Positions 31,623 to 41,613 of a DNA stretch of 64,000 nt are shown one piece after another. The DNA lies in NCBI RefSeq assembly GCF_900104025.1, contig NZ_FNIQ01000002.1, positions 801,438 through 865,437 of the forward strand. Reading direction: 5' to 3'. Under the pieces are notes generated by a model. It saw only the letters and a list, made by a program, of their open reading frames with translations. It was not told where the DNA came from and made no database searches. The stretch comes from Geodermatophilus sp. DSM 45219 (GTDB taxonomy: Bacteria; Actinomycetota; Actinomycetes; Mycobacteriales; Geodermatophilaceae). The position numbers and the translations under genes are program-made. Every line of letters begins with the position of its first letter. Position 1 is the stretch's first letter.

Positions 31623-33863
31623 TCACGGCGCCGGACTCGGCGCCTCGTCGGAGAGGACGGCCTCGCGCGTCGGCTGCTCCTCGCCGTCGCTCGCCTTGGC
31701 GCGCTGCCGCCACGTCGTCAGCGCCCGCTCGGTGTAGCCGTTGGGTTCCCGGCGTCCGGAGAAGACCAGGTCCAGCGCGGCCTGGAAGGACGGGCTGGCG
31801 TCGAGGTCGGCGCACATCGGCTGGTAGCCCGGCTCGTTCGCGTTCTGCTCGTCGACCACGGCGGCCATCCGGGCGAAGGTCTCCCTGACCTGGCCCTCCT
31901 CGACCAGGCCGTGGTGCAGCCAGTTCGCGATCTGCTGGCTGGAGATCCGCAGCGTCGCGCGGTCCTCCATCAGGCCCACGCCCTCCAGGGTCGGCACGGT
32001 GGAGCAGCCGATCCCCAGGCCGACCCAGCGCACCACGTAGCCCAGGATCGACTGCGCGTTGGTCTCCAGCTCGTGGCGCTTCTCCTCCTCGGACAGGGCG
32101 GCGCCGCCGTCGGGCAGCACGGGGGGCACGAGCAGGCCGCGCCGGTCGGCCAGGGGGCGCTGCTTCAGCTCCTCCTGCACCGCGAGCACGTCGGTCTCCA
32201 GGTAGTGCAGCGCGTGCAGCGTCGCGGCGGTCGGCGAGGGCACCCAGGCCGTGTTCGCCCCGGCCTTCGGGTGCCCACCCTTGGTGTCGAGCATCTCCCG
32301 CATGGCCGCGGGCTTGGCCCACATGCCCTTGCCGATCTGCGCCTGCCCGGCGAAGCCGGCGCGCAGCGCCACGTCGACGTTGCGGTCCTCGTAGGTCTTC
32401 AGCCAGGTCTGCGACCGCTGGTCGTCCTTGCGGACGACGGGGCCGGCCTCGAAGTCGGTGTGGATCTCGTCGCCGGTGCGGTCGAGGAACCCGGTGTTGA
32501 TGAAGATGACCCGGTCGGCCGCGCGGGCGATGCAGGTCTCCAGGTTGGTCGAGGTCCGCTTCTCCTCGTCCATGATCCCGATCTTGAGCGTCGTCGGCTC
32601 CAGGCCCAGCGCCTCCTCGACGGCGGCCAGCAGCTCCACCGACAGCGACACCTCGTCGGGGCCGTGCATCTTGGGCTTGACGATGTACACGCTGCCGGTC
32701 CGGGTGTTGGAGTACCGCCCGCCGCCGCGCAGCTCGTGCAGCGCGGCGGTCGCCGAGACGAGGGCGTCGAGCACCTCCTCCAGCAACGGCTCGCCGTCGG
32801 CGGTGCGGACGGCGTCCAGGCGCATGTGGTGCCCGACGTTGCGCACGAGCAGCAGCGCCCGGCCGGGGAGGACGAGCTCCTGGCCGTCGGCGCCGACGTA
32901 GGTGCGGTCGCCGTGGATCGAGCGCGTCACCGTGCGCCCGCCCTTGCCGAAGCTGGCGGTCAGCTGCCCCGTGCGCAGACCGAGCCAGGTCCGGTAGGCG
33001 CCCACCTTGTCAGGGCCGTCGACCGTGGCGACGGAGTCCTCCAGGTCCACGATGGTGGTCACCGCGGACTCCAGCGCGACGTCGGACACCCCGGCGTGGT
33101 GCTGCTTCCCGACCGGTGTCGACGGGTCGACCGTCAGCTCCAGGTGCAGCCCGTGGCGGCGCAGCAGCACCCCGCTGGGCCGGTCGCCGTCCCCGTCGCC
33201 GGGCCGGTGGCCGGCGAACTGGGCAGGATCGGCCAGGCCGGTCGTGCCGGCGGCGGTGTCCACGGCGAGTTCCCCGGGTGAGGGGACGCGGTAGGCGACG
33301 GCGTCCGCGTGGCTGCCGTCGGCGAGCGGGAAGAAGCGGTCGAGCAGGCGGTCTGCCTCGGCGATGACCTGCGCACCGCGCCGCTCGTCGTAGCCGGGTG
33401 CCAGCTCGTGCTCCAGGGGCAGGGCGTCGGTGCCGTAGAGCGCGTCGTACAGCGAGCCCCAGCGGGCGTTCGCGGCGTTCAGCGCGTACCGCGGCACGGT
33501 CGCCGGGACCACCAGCTGGGGACCGGGCACCTCGGCGATCTCGCGGTCCACGTTCTGCACCCGGACCGTCGGCTCCTCCAGCGGCAGCAGGTACCCGATC
33601 TCGGACAGGAACGCCTCCAGCGCCTCGGCGTCGCCGGCCCCGTTCTCCCGGTGCCACGCGTCGATGCGCTCCTGCAGCTCGTCCCGGCGGCGCAGCAGCT
33701 GGTCGACCCGCCCGGCGAACCGCTCGTGCAGGGCGGCGACGGTCGACCAGAACCACGCCGGCTCCAGGTCCAGGCCGACGAGCAGCTCGTCGGCCACGAA
33801 GTCCCGCAGCGCGGGGTCGATCCGAAGTCCTCCGTCAGCGGTTCCGTCGCTCACGATCTCCAC
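31623..33863 (-). CDS. glcB: Malate synthase G
   Basis: Condenses glyoxylate and acetyl-CoA to malate. The 746-residue length suits isoform G. Seen: GDRTYVGADGQELVLPGRAL, KMHGPDEVSL, metal-site region TLKIGIMDEEKRTSTNLE, and the catalytic Asp in VGLMEDRATLRISSQ. GTG 33863 has GGGAG 7 nt upstream. No isocitrate lyase is adjacent. It lies beside the tyrosine gene hppD but is separated from it by 544 bp. Confidence 0.96.
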   Translation of the reverse strand: MEIVSDGTADGGLRIDPALRDFVADELLVGLDLEPAWFWSTVAALHERFAGRVDQLLRRRDELQERIDAWHRENGAGDAEALEAFLSEIGYLLPLEEPTVRVQNVDREIAEVPGPQLVVPATVPRYALNAANARWGSLYDALYGTDALPLEHELAPGYDERRGAQVIAEADRLLDRFFPLADGSHADAVAYRVPSPGELAVDTAAGTTGLADPAQFAGHRPGDGDGDRPSGVLLRRHGLHLELTVDPSTPVGKQHHAGVSDVALESAVTTIVDLEDSVATVDGPDKVGAYRTWLGLRTGQLTASFGKGGRTVTRSIHGDRTYVGADGQELVLPGRALLLVRNVGHHMRLDAVRTADGEPLLEEVLDALVSATAALHELRGGGRYSNTRTGSVYIVKPKMHGPDEVSLSVELLAAVEEALGLEPTTLKIGIMDEEKRTSTNLETCIARAADRVIFINTGFLDRTGDEIHTDFEAGPVVRKDDQRSQTWLKTYEDRNVDVALRAGFAGQAQIGKGMWAKPAAMREMLDTKGGHPKAGANTAWVPSPTAATLHALHYLETDVLAVQEELKQRPLADRRGLLVPPVLPDGGAALSEEEKRHELETNAQSILGYVVRWVGLGIGCSTVPTLEGVGLMEDRATLRISSQQIANWLHHGLVEEGQVRETFARMAAVVDEQNANEPGYQPMCADLDASPSFQAALDLVFSGRREPNGYTERALTTWRQRAKASDGEEQPTREAVLSDEAPSPAP

Positions 33864-34014
33864 ACTCGTCTCCCTCGTCGTCCCCGGGACCCACCGTCCC
33901 GCTGGTCAAGGTCTACTCCCGGCCGGATCACCGACGTGTCCCGCCCCTGTTCCCGTGCCCGCCGCCCGCCCGGAAGGTGCGGGGCTCGGCGGTACGAGTG
34001 TCGGGGACGGCGAG

Positions 34015-34035
34015 TCGCGGAGCCCGGCTCCGCGA
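34015..34035. terminator. Hairpin downstream of hppD
   Basis: TCGCGGAGC (34015-34023), loop CCG, GCTCCGCGA (34027-34035). It is on the 3' side of hppD and before glcB, both on the minus strand, so it could end the hppD transcript. Confidence 0.5.
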
Positions 34036-34141
34036 GCGGCCTCGGCCCGCGGACGCAGGCGTCCCGCAGCTCGACGCCGTCGGACGCCGGCCCGCCGCCG
34101 GGCCGTCCCGGCGGACCTGCATCGTGCCTGGCCGAGGATGG

Positions 34142-34310
34142 TCAGCGGCTCCCCCGCAGGCGTCCATGGCTCAGCCGGGCCCGGAGCCGCCCCATCCGCT
34201 CGTGGTGGAGGTCGACGTCACGCAGCTCGGCCTCGTCGTGGCCGCGGACCATGCCGGGCAGCCGAGCCAGGTCGACGGCCACCCCGTGGTTGCCGGCCGT
34301 GGGACGGTCG
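34142..34310 (-). pseudogene. Possible remnant of a 2-oxoacid:ferredoxin oxidoreductase tail
   Basis: One minus-strand frame contains VAVDLARLPGMVRGHDEAEL followed by RDVDLHHERMGRLRARLSHG and a stop at 34142. The pattern resembles, from memory, the C-terminal tail of indolepyruvate ferredoxin oxidoreductase family proteins (a VRGY-type motif followed by a charged helix). There is no start, ribosome site or upstream homologous part in that frame. Such an enzyme would fit beside hppD in aromatic amino acid degradation. The match is weak and may be chance. Confidence 0.25.
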
Positions 34311-34407
34311 ACGATCTCCGCCCGTGGGTCCTGGCCGCCGTGGTCGACGTCGGGGTGCGGCACGTCCGGACGGCCGGCGGCGTCACCGCCGCCGGCCGTA
34401 CCCGGGG

Positions 34408-35715
<1,308 letters not shown>

Positions 35716-35741
35716 TCACCGGAACAGCGGATGACCACCCG

Positions 35742-35762
35742 AGCTGGGCACGATGTCCAGCT
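35742..35762. promoter_or_regulatory. Inverted repeat in the hppD/lrp divergent region
   Basis: AGCTGG and CCAGCT with a 9-bp spacer, 36 bp before the regulator's start. The half-site size and spacing are plausible for an Lrp/AsnC dimer. Inferred from symmetry and place only. Confidence 0.4.
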
Positions 35763-35798
35763 GGGAAGCTGCTGCGTGGAACAGGGAGGACGACCGGA

Positions 35799-36320
35799 GT
35801 GACCGACAGACGAACACTCGACGCTCTGGACGTGGCCCTGGTCGCGGCACTCCAGGAGCACCGCCGGGCCGGGATCCTCGAGCTCTCCCGGATCACCGGG
35901 GTCGCCCGGGGGACGGTCTCCGCGCGGCTGCAGCGCCTGGAGGACAGTGGCGTGATCACCGGCTACGGGCCGGACGTCGACGTCCGCGCGGCGGGGTTCG
36001 GCGTGCAGGCGTTCGTCACCCTGGAGATCGCCCAGGGGGCGATCGAGGACGTCCGGCGGGACCTGGAGAGCATCCCCGGCGTGCTGGAGGCGCATGCCAC
36101 CACCGGCAGCGGGGACGTGCTGTGCAGGGTGGCCGCCAGCTCCCACGAGGCCCTCCAGCAGACCCTCGTCGACCTCAACAGGTCGGCGTCCGTGGTCCGC
36201 TCGACCAGCGTCGTCGCGCTCTCGCAGCTGGTGCCGTGGCGCACCCTGCCTCTCCTGGCGTCCGAGGCCACGCCTGACGCCGGACGCTCCGGCATGCACA
36301 CCGAGGCCGGCAGCACCTGA
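35799..36320 (+). CDS. Lrp/AsnC-family regulator
   Basis: 173 residues. The helix-turn-helix is near 10-60 (LDALDVALVAALQEH, then GVARGTVSARLQRLEDSGVI). A RAM-type ligand domain follows (VQAFVTLEIAQGAIEDV, GSGDVLCRVAASSHEALQ). GTG 35799 is preferred, with GGGAGGA about 10 nt upstream. Divergent from hppD, so it most likely controls tyrosine degradation in response to an aromatic amino acid. The ligand is inferred from the neighbour. Confidence 0.9.
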   Translation: MTDRRTLDALDVALVAALQEHRRAGILELSRITGVARGTVSARLQRLEDSGVITGYGPDVDVRAAGFGVQAFVTLEIAQGAIEDVRRDLESIPGVLEAHATTGSGDVLCRVAASSHEALQQTLVDLNRSASVVRSTSVVALSQLVPWRTLPLLASEATPDAGRSGMHTEAGST

Positions 36321-36687
36321 CGTGGCGGCGCCGGACCCGGCCGGCCACGCACCTCGCCGCGACCACGAACGGGCGCAGCACGGCGACGTCGCTGTACGCG
36401 CTGGTGCGGGGCCTGCAGCTGGACCTGCTGGAGTCCGGCGACGGACAACGGGTGGACGCGGCGTTCGACTCGGCCGCCGGCGTGCTCCTGTCCCGGGTAC
36501 CGGTGGGGGCCGCCAGCCCGGACGACCGCGGCCCCGGACCTCCGGCGCTGACCGAACCGACCCTCCAGGAGCGGTCATGACCTGCTCCGCCATCGCCCGC
36601 CTGCCTCGCTTCGCCGTCGCTGCGCCGACGGGACGGGTGGCCGCCCGATGGCCGGTCAGCAGGGCCGCCGAGCCATAGCCTGGGAGC
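36321..36687. other. Intergenic region with an unexplained open stretch
   Basis: 367 bp between the Lrp gene and the exporter gene. One plus-strand frame reads GRSTATSLYALVRGLQLDLL followed by ESGDGQRVDAAFDSAAGVLL and ends at about 36580. It looks protein-like but has no start with a ribosome site and no family I recognise. It may be a gene remnant. Confidence 0.35.
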
Positions 36688-38088
36688 GTGCCCGCCTGGC
36701 TCCCGAACCGTCGCATGCCCGCCGCGCGCATCCCGGAACGGGCCTGGCGGGCGATCGCCGGGATCGACCCGCCGACCGCGCCGATCGGCCTGCGCGCCCA
36801 GCCCAGCCGGATGGACGACCTCACCGCGCACGCAGCGTTGGGGCTGGCCCTGCGGATCGGGGCGTCCATGCTGGCTGTCGGCGCCTCCGCCGCCGACGTG
36901 ACCGCGACGGTGCTGCGGGTCGCCGCCGCCCACGGGCTGGCCAGCTGCCAGGTCGACATCACCTTCACGTCGATCACCGTCAGCTACGACCGCGAGAACG
37001 CGGTGCCGCTGACCGCGATGCGGATCGTGCGCACCAGTCGGCACGACTACTCCCGGCTGCAGGGGATCAACGACCTGGCCCGTGCGGTCGGCGCGGGCGG
37101 CCTCGACGTGGAGGAGGCACACCGCCGGCTGGACCAGGTGGTGTCGGCACCGGCCACCTACCGCCGCACCGTGCACACGCTGGGCTGGGCCGGCGTGGCC
37201 GGTTGCTTCGGGCTCGTCCTCGGCGGCGGGTGGCTGGAGGCCCTCATCGCGGCGCTGACCACGGCCCTGGTCGAGCAGGTGCTGCGCGCCCTCACCCGGC
37301 GCAGCCTGCCGCCGTTCTTCCAGCAGGCGGCCGGGGCCGCACTGGCCACCGGGGTCGCCGTCCTCCTGCTCGCGTGGGACGTCGACGTGCGGACCTCCCT
37401 CGTCGTCGCCGCCGGCATCGTCGTGCTCCTGGCCGGACTGTCCCTGGTGAGCTCAGCCCAGGACGCGATCAACGGGTTCCCGGTGACCGCCGGGGCGCGG
37501 GCCTTCGAGGTGGTGACGCTGACCGCCGGCATCGTCGTGGGCATCGCCGCCGTGCTCGACCTGGCCCAGCGCGCTCAGCTCCCGCTGACCGTCGTCGACA
37601 CCTCACCCTCCCCCGTGCCGTTCACCGTGGCGCTGGCCGCGTCGGCCGGCATCGCCGGGTTCTGGTCCCTGGCCTGCCACGCCCGGCCGCGCGCCGTCGG
37701 CCTCGCCGCGGCCGCGGGAGCGCTGGCCTGGACGACGTTCTGGGCGACCAGCGGAGTGGGTGCCGGACCCCCGCTGGCCAGCGGGGTCGCGGCCGTCGTC
37801 CTCGGGTTCTCCGGCGAGGTGCTGACCGAGCGGCTCCGGATCCCGTCGCAGCTGGTCGCCGTCTGCGGCATCGTCCCGCTGCTGCCCGGGCTGGCCATCT
37901 ACCACGGACTGTTCGCCATCGTCGTCGACGCCGACATCGAAGGCGGGCTCAGCGCCCTCGTCGGGGCCGCCGCCGTCGGGCTCGCCCTCGCCGCCGGCGT
38001 CACGCTGGGTGAGTACCTCGGCAGGCCACTCGGCGGGCGGGACCGCTACGACGAGCGCGTCCGCCGGCGGGCCATGACCACCGACTGA
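36688..38088 (+). CDS. Threonine/serine exporter family protein (ThrE-like)
   Basis: 466-residue membrane protein with the two ThrE parts. The N-terminal domain (about 45-255) has LGLALRIGASMLAVGASAADV and a soluble segment, then membrane helices. The C-terminal helical bundle (about 300-450) has VPLLPGLAIYHGLF, the exporter signature. GTG 36688 has a weak GGGAG upstream; ATG 36715 is an alternative. The exported substrate is not certain. Confidence 0.87.
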   Translation: MPAWLPNRRMPAARIPERAWRAIAGIDPPTAPIGLRAQPSRMDDLTAHAALGLALRIGASMLAVGASAADVTATVLRVAAAHGLASCQVDITFTSITVSYDRENAVPLTAMRIVRTSRHDYSRLQGINDLARAVGAGGLDVEEAHRRLDQVVSAPATYRRTVHTLGWAGVAGCFGLVLGGGWLEALIAALTTALVEQVLRALTRRSLPPFFQQAAGAALATGVAVLLLAWDVDVRTSLVVAAGIVVLLAGLSLVSSAQDAINGFPVTAGARAFEVVTLTAGIVVGIAAVLDLAQRAQLPLTVVDTSPSPVPFTVALAASAGIAGFWSLACHARPRAVGLAAAAGALAWTTFWATSGVGAGPPLASGVAAVVLGFSGEVLTERLRIPSQLVAVCGIVPLLPGLAIYHGLFAIVVDADIEGGLSALVGAAAVGLALAAGVTLGEYLGRPLGGRDRYDERVRRRAMTTD

Positions 38089-38203
38089 GCCGTCGGCCGC
38101 ATGGCTGTCCCTCGGGAGCGTCCGGCCGGCACCGGCTCGATCGGGCGCTCGAGCGGCCGCCAGGCCCGCCCGAGCGCCCGAGCGCCCGAGGACAGCTGAC
38201 GGC

Positions 38204-38488
38204 TCAGGCCGACAACCGGTCCACTGCTCCCTCGCTGAGTACCAGCCCGGCCGTGGTGAGCGCGGCGACCAGCCGGTCGGCCCGCTCGCGGAGCAGCCCG
38301 GCGGCCGCTGCGTCGAGGCCCGCGGACCCGTCGTCCAGACACTGCGCGAGCAGGGCCAGGACCTCGGGCGGGGGTCCGGCAGCGGGTCGCTTGCGGGCGG
38401 GGATGCGGGTGACCATCCCGCACGGGCAGGACCCACCGGCCTTCGCCGCCAGGTGCTTGCCGCCGGAGCACGTACCAGGTTCGAACAT
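38204..38488 (-). CDS. Small Cys-containing hypothetical protein
   Basis: 94 residues. The N-terminus has MFEPGTCSGGKHLAAKAGGS then CPCGM, three cysteines that may bind a metal. A basic Pro-rich linker and a Leu/Ala-rich helical segment follow (VLALLAQCLDDGSAGLDAAA). GAGGAG lies 12 nt before ATG 38488; a TTG start 12 nt upstream is also possible. Family not recognised. Confidence 0.5.
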   Translation of the reverse strand: MFEPGTCSGGKHLAAKAGGSCPCGMVTRIPARKRPAAGPPPEVLALLAQCLDDGSAGLDAAAAGLLRERADRLVAALTTAGLVLSEGAVDRLSA

Positions 38489-38500
38489 CGCCGAACTCAA

Positions 38501-38820
38501 CTCCTCATCGAGCCAGGCCCCTACGCCGTCCGTGGAGGGCCGGGCACAAGAGTCCCGGGCGCCACTCCTGTCACATGGCGCGCCGCACCGCCCCGTGTCC
38601 GTGTCGTGACCTGCGACACACGATCGTCATCAAGACCCGGGTCGGCGGCTCGCCCGCCCGACCGGAGCGTCGACCGACGAGCAGGCGGGACCGGGTCAGC
38701 GCCAGGTCGCGCGAGACGCCGGCCGCCGCCGAGAGCGGCACGGCTCACCACGCACCGCTGTGCCGGCTGCGGCGCCCCGCCCCGCGTCCTCGGGGCCCGG
38801 GTCCGTCAGGTCTCAGGCCG
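38501..38820. other. Intergenic, no gene recognised
   Basis: 320 bp between the small minus-strand gene and the stop of the LuxR/LAL gene. Open frames here look like GC shadows. No repeat or RNA was seen. Confidence 0.45.
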
Positions 38821-41553
38821 TCACCGCGGGAGCGGCCCGCCCGCGGAACGCGCCGCCAGCTCCGAGCGCGACCGGACCCCGAGCTTGGCGTAGACCCGCG
38901 TGAGGTGGAACTGGACGGTCTTGACCGACAGCAGCATCGACGCGGCCACCTCCTTGTTGGTCAGGCCCGTCGCCACGAGCCTGGCGACCGTCCGCTCCTG
39001 CTCGGTGAGGCCCTGCGCGTCGGCCCCGGTCCCCCGTGGCGCCGGGCGACCGGTCTTCAGCTCCCGGTCGCAGCGCTCCACGTAGACCCGCGCGCCCAGC
39101 GCCGCGAAGGACTGGCGCGCCGTGGCGAGCAACGCGGCGGCGTCCCGGCGCCGGCCGGCCCGGCGGAGGGTGATGCCGTGGGCGAAGTCGACCCGGGCCC
39201 GCTCGTACGGCAGCGGCAGCGTGGCCAGCCGGGCCCGCGCCTCCTCGAAGGCCGCTTCCGCGCCGGGGAGGTCCCCGCGTCCGGCCAGCAGCCGGCCCCG
39301 GACGTACCCGAGCCGGGCGCCGGCGGAGCGGTGACCCCGGCGGAGCACCGTCGTCTCGAGCGGGCCCAGGAACTCATCGGCCTCGGCGAGCCGGTCGGTC
39401 ACGACGAGGGCGTTGGCGTAGACGTCGTGCCAGGGCCAGAACCCCGGCTCGTCGAGTCCGCCCCGCGGCGTCCGGGTGGCGAGCGGGGCGAGGTGCCGGA
39501 CGACCGCGGCGTAGTCCGACGCCGCCTCGGCGACGTGTGCCCGGCCGAGCAGCGCCGGCACGGTCATGACCGTGTAGTCCTGCTCCCCTGCCCCGCCCAG
39601 CTGCAGGTGCCGCTCCGCGGCCTCCCGCTCGCCGCGCAGCGCCCGGACCTGCGCGCCGGTCCAGTGGACGAGGGGTCGCAGCAGCTCCAGCCCGGTGGTG
39701 CCGAGCAGGACCTCGCCCTGGCCGACGGCGTCCAGCGCACCGTCCCAGTCGCCCAGCGCGAAGCGGGTGCGGGCCAGCCACACCAGTGCCCACAGCGAGA
39801 TGCGGTTGGAGCCGGCCTGCCGGGTGGTGGGGACGGCGAACTCGAGCTCGCGCCGGGCCGCCTCGGGGTCGTCCTGCGCGAGGTGCAGCCAGCCCAGGCC
39901 CATGCGCGCCCGCTGGTGCTGAGGGCCCGACGGGCTCTCGGCCACGGCATGCCGGTAGGCGGTGAACGCCGCGGCGAGATGCCCGCGGGCGGCGTGACCG
40001 AGGCCGACGATCGCGCGTGACTCCACGCCGGCCGGCGAGCCGGGCTCGGCGTGCTCGACCGCCCGGCCGGCCCACCGGACCAGCGCCTCGCCGTCCCAGT
40101 CGGCCAGGGCGTGCAGCACGTGGCGCTGGCAGACGACGGCGGCGCTCCCCCGGTCCGCACCCCGGCGGCGCCAGGCCGTGTCGAGGTGGGTGGCCGCCTC
40201 GGCGCGGCGGCCGCGCTGGATCGCGACGTGGGCGAGGACGGCGTCGCGGCGCGGGCCGGACGGGAGGGCCTCCACGTCGGGGAGCGCGTCGACGGCCTGC
40301 CCGATCAGGCCGGCGCCGGCCAGCGCGTCGACGGCCCGGATGAGGCGGTCCTCGCGGTCGGCGCGAGTGGGGCTGATCCGGGCGGCGTCGACGAGCGCGC
40401 CGGCGACGACCGCCCAGGCCCCCTCGTCGGCCTTGCGCCGCGCGAGCTCGACGAGCTCGGCGGCGAGGCGTGCGTCCGGGAGCGGCGCGGCCTCGACCCG
40501 GTGCCGGAGCCGCTCGGTCTCGTCGGGGACGAGGCCGGCCGCCCGGAGGTGCAGGTCGTGCCGGGCCCGGGGCGTCAGGGTGGCGTGCACCGCTGCCCGG
40601 TCGAACCGTCCCGGGAAGGCGAGCACGTCCAGGCCGTGCCCGGGGGCGGGTGCCAGGAGGCCGGCGGCGCAGGCCTCGTCGAGGGCGTCGAGCGGATCGG
40701 CGAGACCGGCCAGCGTCGCGGCGTCGGCCAGCACGGGCCTCTCCCCGAGCACGGCGGCGGCCTCGACCAATCCCCGGGCCGACGCCGAGCAGCTGTCGAG
40801 GGCCCGCTGCACCCGGCGCTGGACCGCGCCCGGCGCGGGCAGCCGGGTCTGCCGGTCCGACCAGCGTGCCGGCGGGGTCTCCCGGAGGATCTCCAGGAGG
40901 TGCCGGGGGTTCCCGGCGGTGTGCTCGCCGAGCCGGCGGGCGACCGGCGGGGGCAGGTCGACCGCCGCGACCCGCGCCGCCAGCAGGCGGGTGTCCTCCG
41001 GTCCCAGCGGCGACACGGGCAGGTGGACCGCCGCGAGCCGGTCGAGCACGTCGACGGCCTCGGGATCGCCGGAGGCCGGCTCCCCGACCGTCCGGAACAG
41101 CAGCAGCAGGACGCCGGCTGCGCGGAGGCGGTCGGCCGCCGACGCGATCGCCTGGAGCGAGAGCAGGTCCGCGCAGTCGGCGTCGTCGACGGCGACCACC
41201 GCCGGTCCTCCCCCGGCCGCCGCCTCCCACCGCCCGGCGAGCTCGGCGCCGAGGTCCACCGGGTCGAGCTGCGCCGGTCGCGGACGGGGGTCACCGGCAC
41301 CTCCGCCGATCAGCCGGCCGGCCAGTTCCCCGGGACGGCGGCTCTCCCAGGGCAACCCGGCCACCGCGGTCACCCGCAGTCCCGGGTGCCGGCGGAGGAA
41401 GCGGCGGAGCAGGGTCGTCTTGCCGCTGCCGGCCAGCCCCTCGACGACGGCGACCACCGGCTCCCCGGCCGCCGCGCGGCCCAGCCACGCGTCGAGCTGC
41501 GCGGCCTCGGCGACCAGCCCCACGACGTGGACGTCGTCGTCCCCCGGGTTCAC
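38821..41553 (-). CDS. LuxR-family regulator, large ATP-binding type, next to ben genes
   Basis: 910 residues. The N-terminal ATPase has Walker A GLAGSGKT at 39-46 and Walker B VVAVDDADCADLLSLQ. A long helical repeat region follows, and the C-terminal LuxR domain reads LTEQERTVARLVATGLTNKE then MLLSVKTVQFHLTRVYAKLG. GTG 41553 is the only good start near VVGLVAEAAQLDAWL. It lies 60 bp after benCD on the same strand, so it may be cotranscribed with benABCD and control benzoate genes, as LAL regulators do in other actinobacteria. The LysR regulator on the other side is a competing candidate. Confidence 0.9.
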   Translation of the reverse strand: MNPGDDDVHVVGLVAEAAQLDAWLGRAAAGEPVVAVVEGLAGSGKTTLLRRFLRRHPGLRVTAVAGLPWESRRPGELAGRLIGGGAGDPRPRPAQLDPVDLGAELAGRWEAAAGGGPAVVAVDDADCADLLSLQAIASAADRLRAAGVLLLLFRTVGEPASGDPEAVDVLDRLAAVHLPVSPLGPEDTRLLAARVAAVDLPPPVARRLGEHTAGNPRHLLEILRETPPARWSDRQTRLPAPGAVQRRVQRALDSCSASARGLVEAAAVLGERPVLADAATLAGLADPLDALDEACAAGLLAPAPGHGLDVLAFPGRFDRAAVHATLTPRARHDLHLRAAGLVPDETERLRHRVEAAPLPDARLAAELVELARRKADEGAWAVVAGALVDAARISPTRADREDRLIRAVDALAGAGLIGQAVDALPDVEALPSGPRRDAVLAHVAIQRGRRAEAATHLDTAWRRRGADRGSAAVVCQRHVLHALADWDGEALVRWAGRAVEHAEPGSPAGVESRAIVGLGHAARGHLAAAFTAYRHAVAESPSGPQHQRARMGLGWLHLAQDDPEAARRELEFAVPTTRQAGSNRISLWALVWLARTRFALGDWDGALDAVGQGEVLLGTTGLELLRPLVHWTGAQVRALRGEREAAERHLQLGGAGEQDYTVMTVPALLGRAHVAEAASDYAAVVRHLAPLATRTPRGGLDEPGFWPWHDVYANALVVTDRLAEADEFLGPLETTVLRRGHRSAGARLGYVRGRLLAGRGDLPGAEAAFEEARARLATLPLPYERARVDFAHGITLRRAGRRRDAAALLATARQSFAALGARVYVERCDRELKTGRPAPRGTGADAQGLTEQERTVARLVATGLTNKEVAASMLLSVKTVQFHLTRVYAKLGVRSRSELAARSAGGPLPR

Positions 41554-41613
41554 GCCGCCACCGTAGGTCCGCAGCAGCGGGCGGTCCTCGGTCCGGGCCG
41601 CCTCGGGCCGGGC

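Larger units (their letters stand above)
33864..34407. other. Intergenic region with hairpin and possible gene remnant
   Basis: 544 bp between glcB and hppD. It contains a 9-bp-stem hairpin (34015-34035) and a minus-strand stretch at about 34142-34310 that reads like a conserved protein tail (see the pseudogene entry). The rest shows nothing recognisable. Confidence 0.5.
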
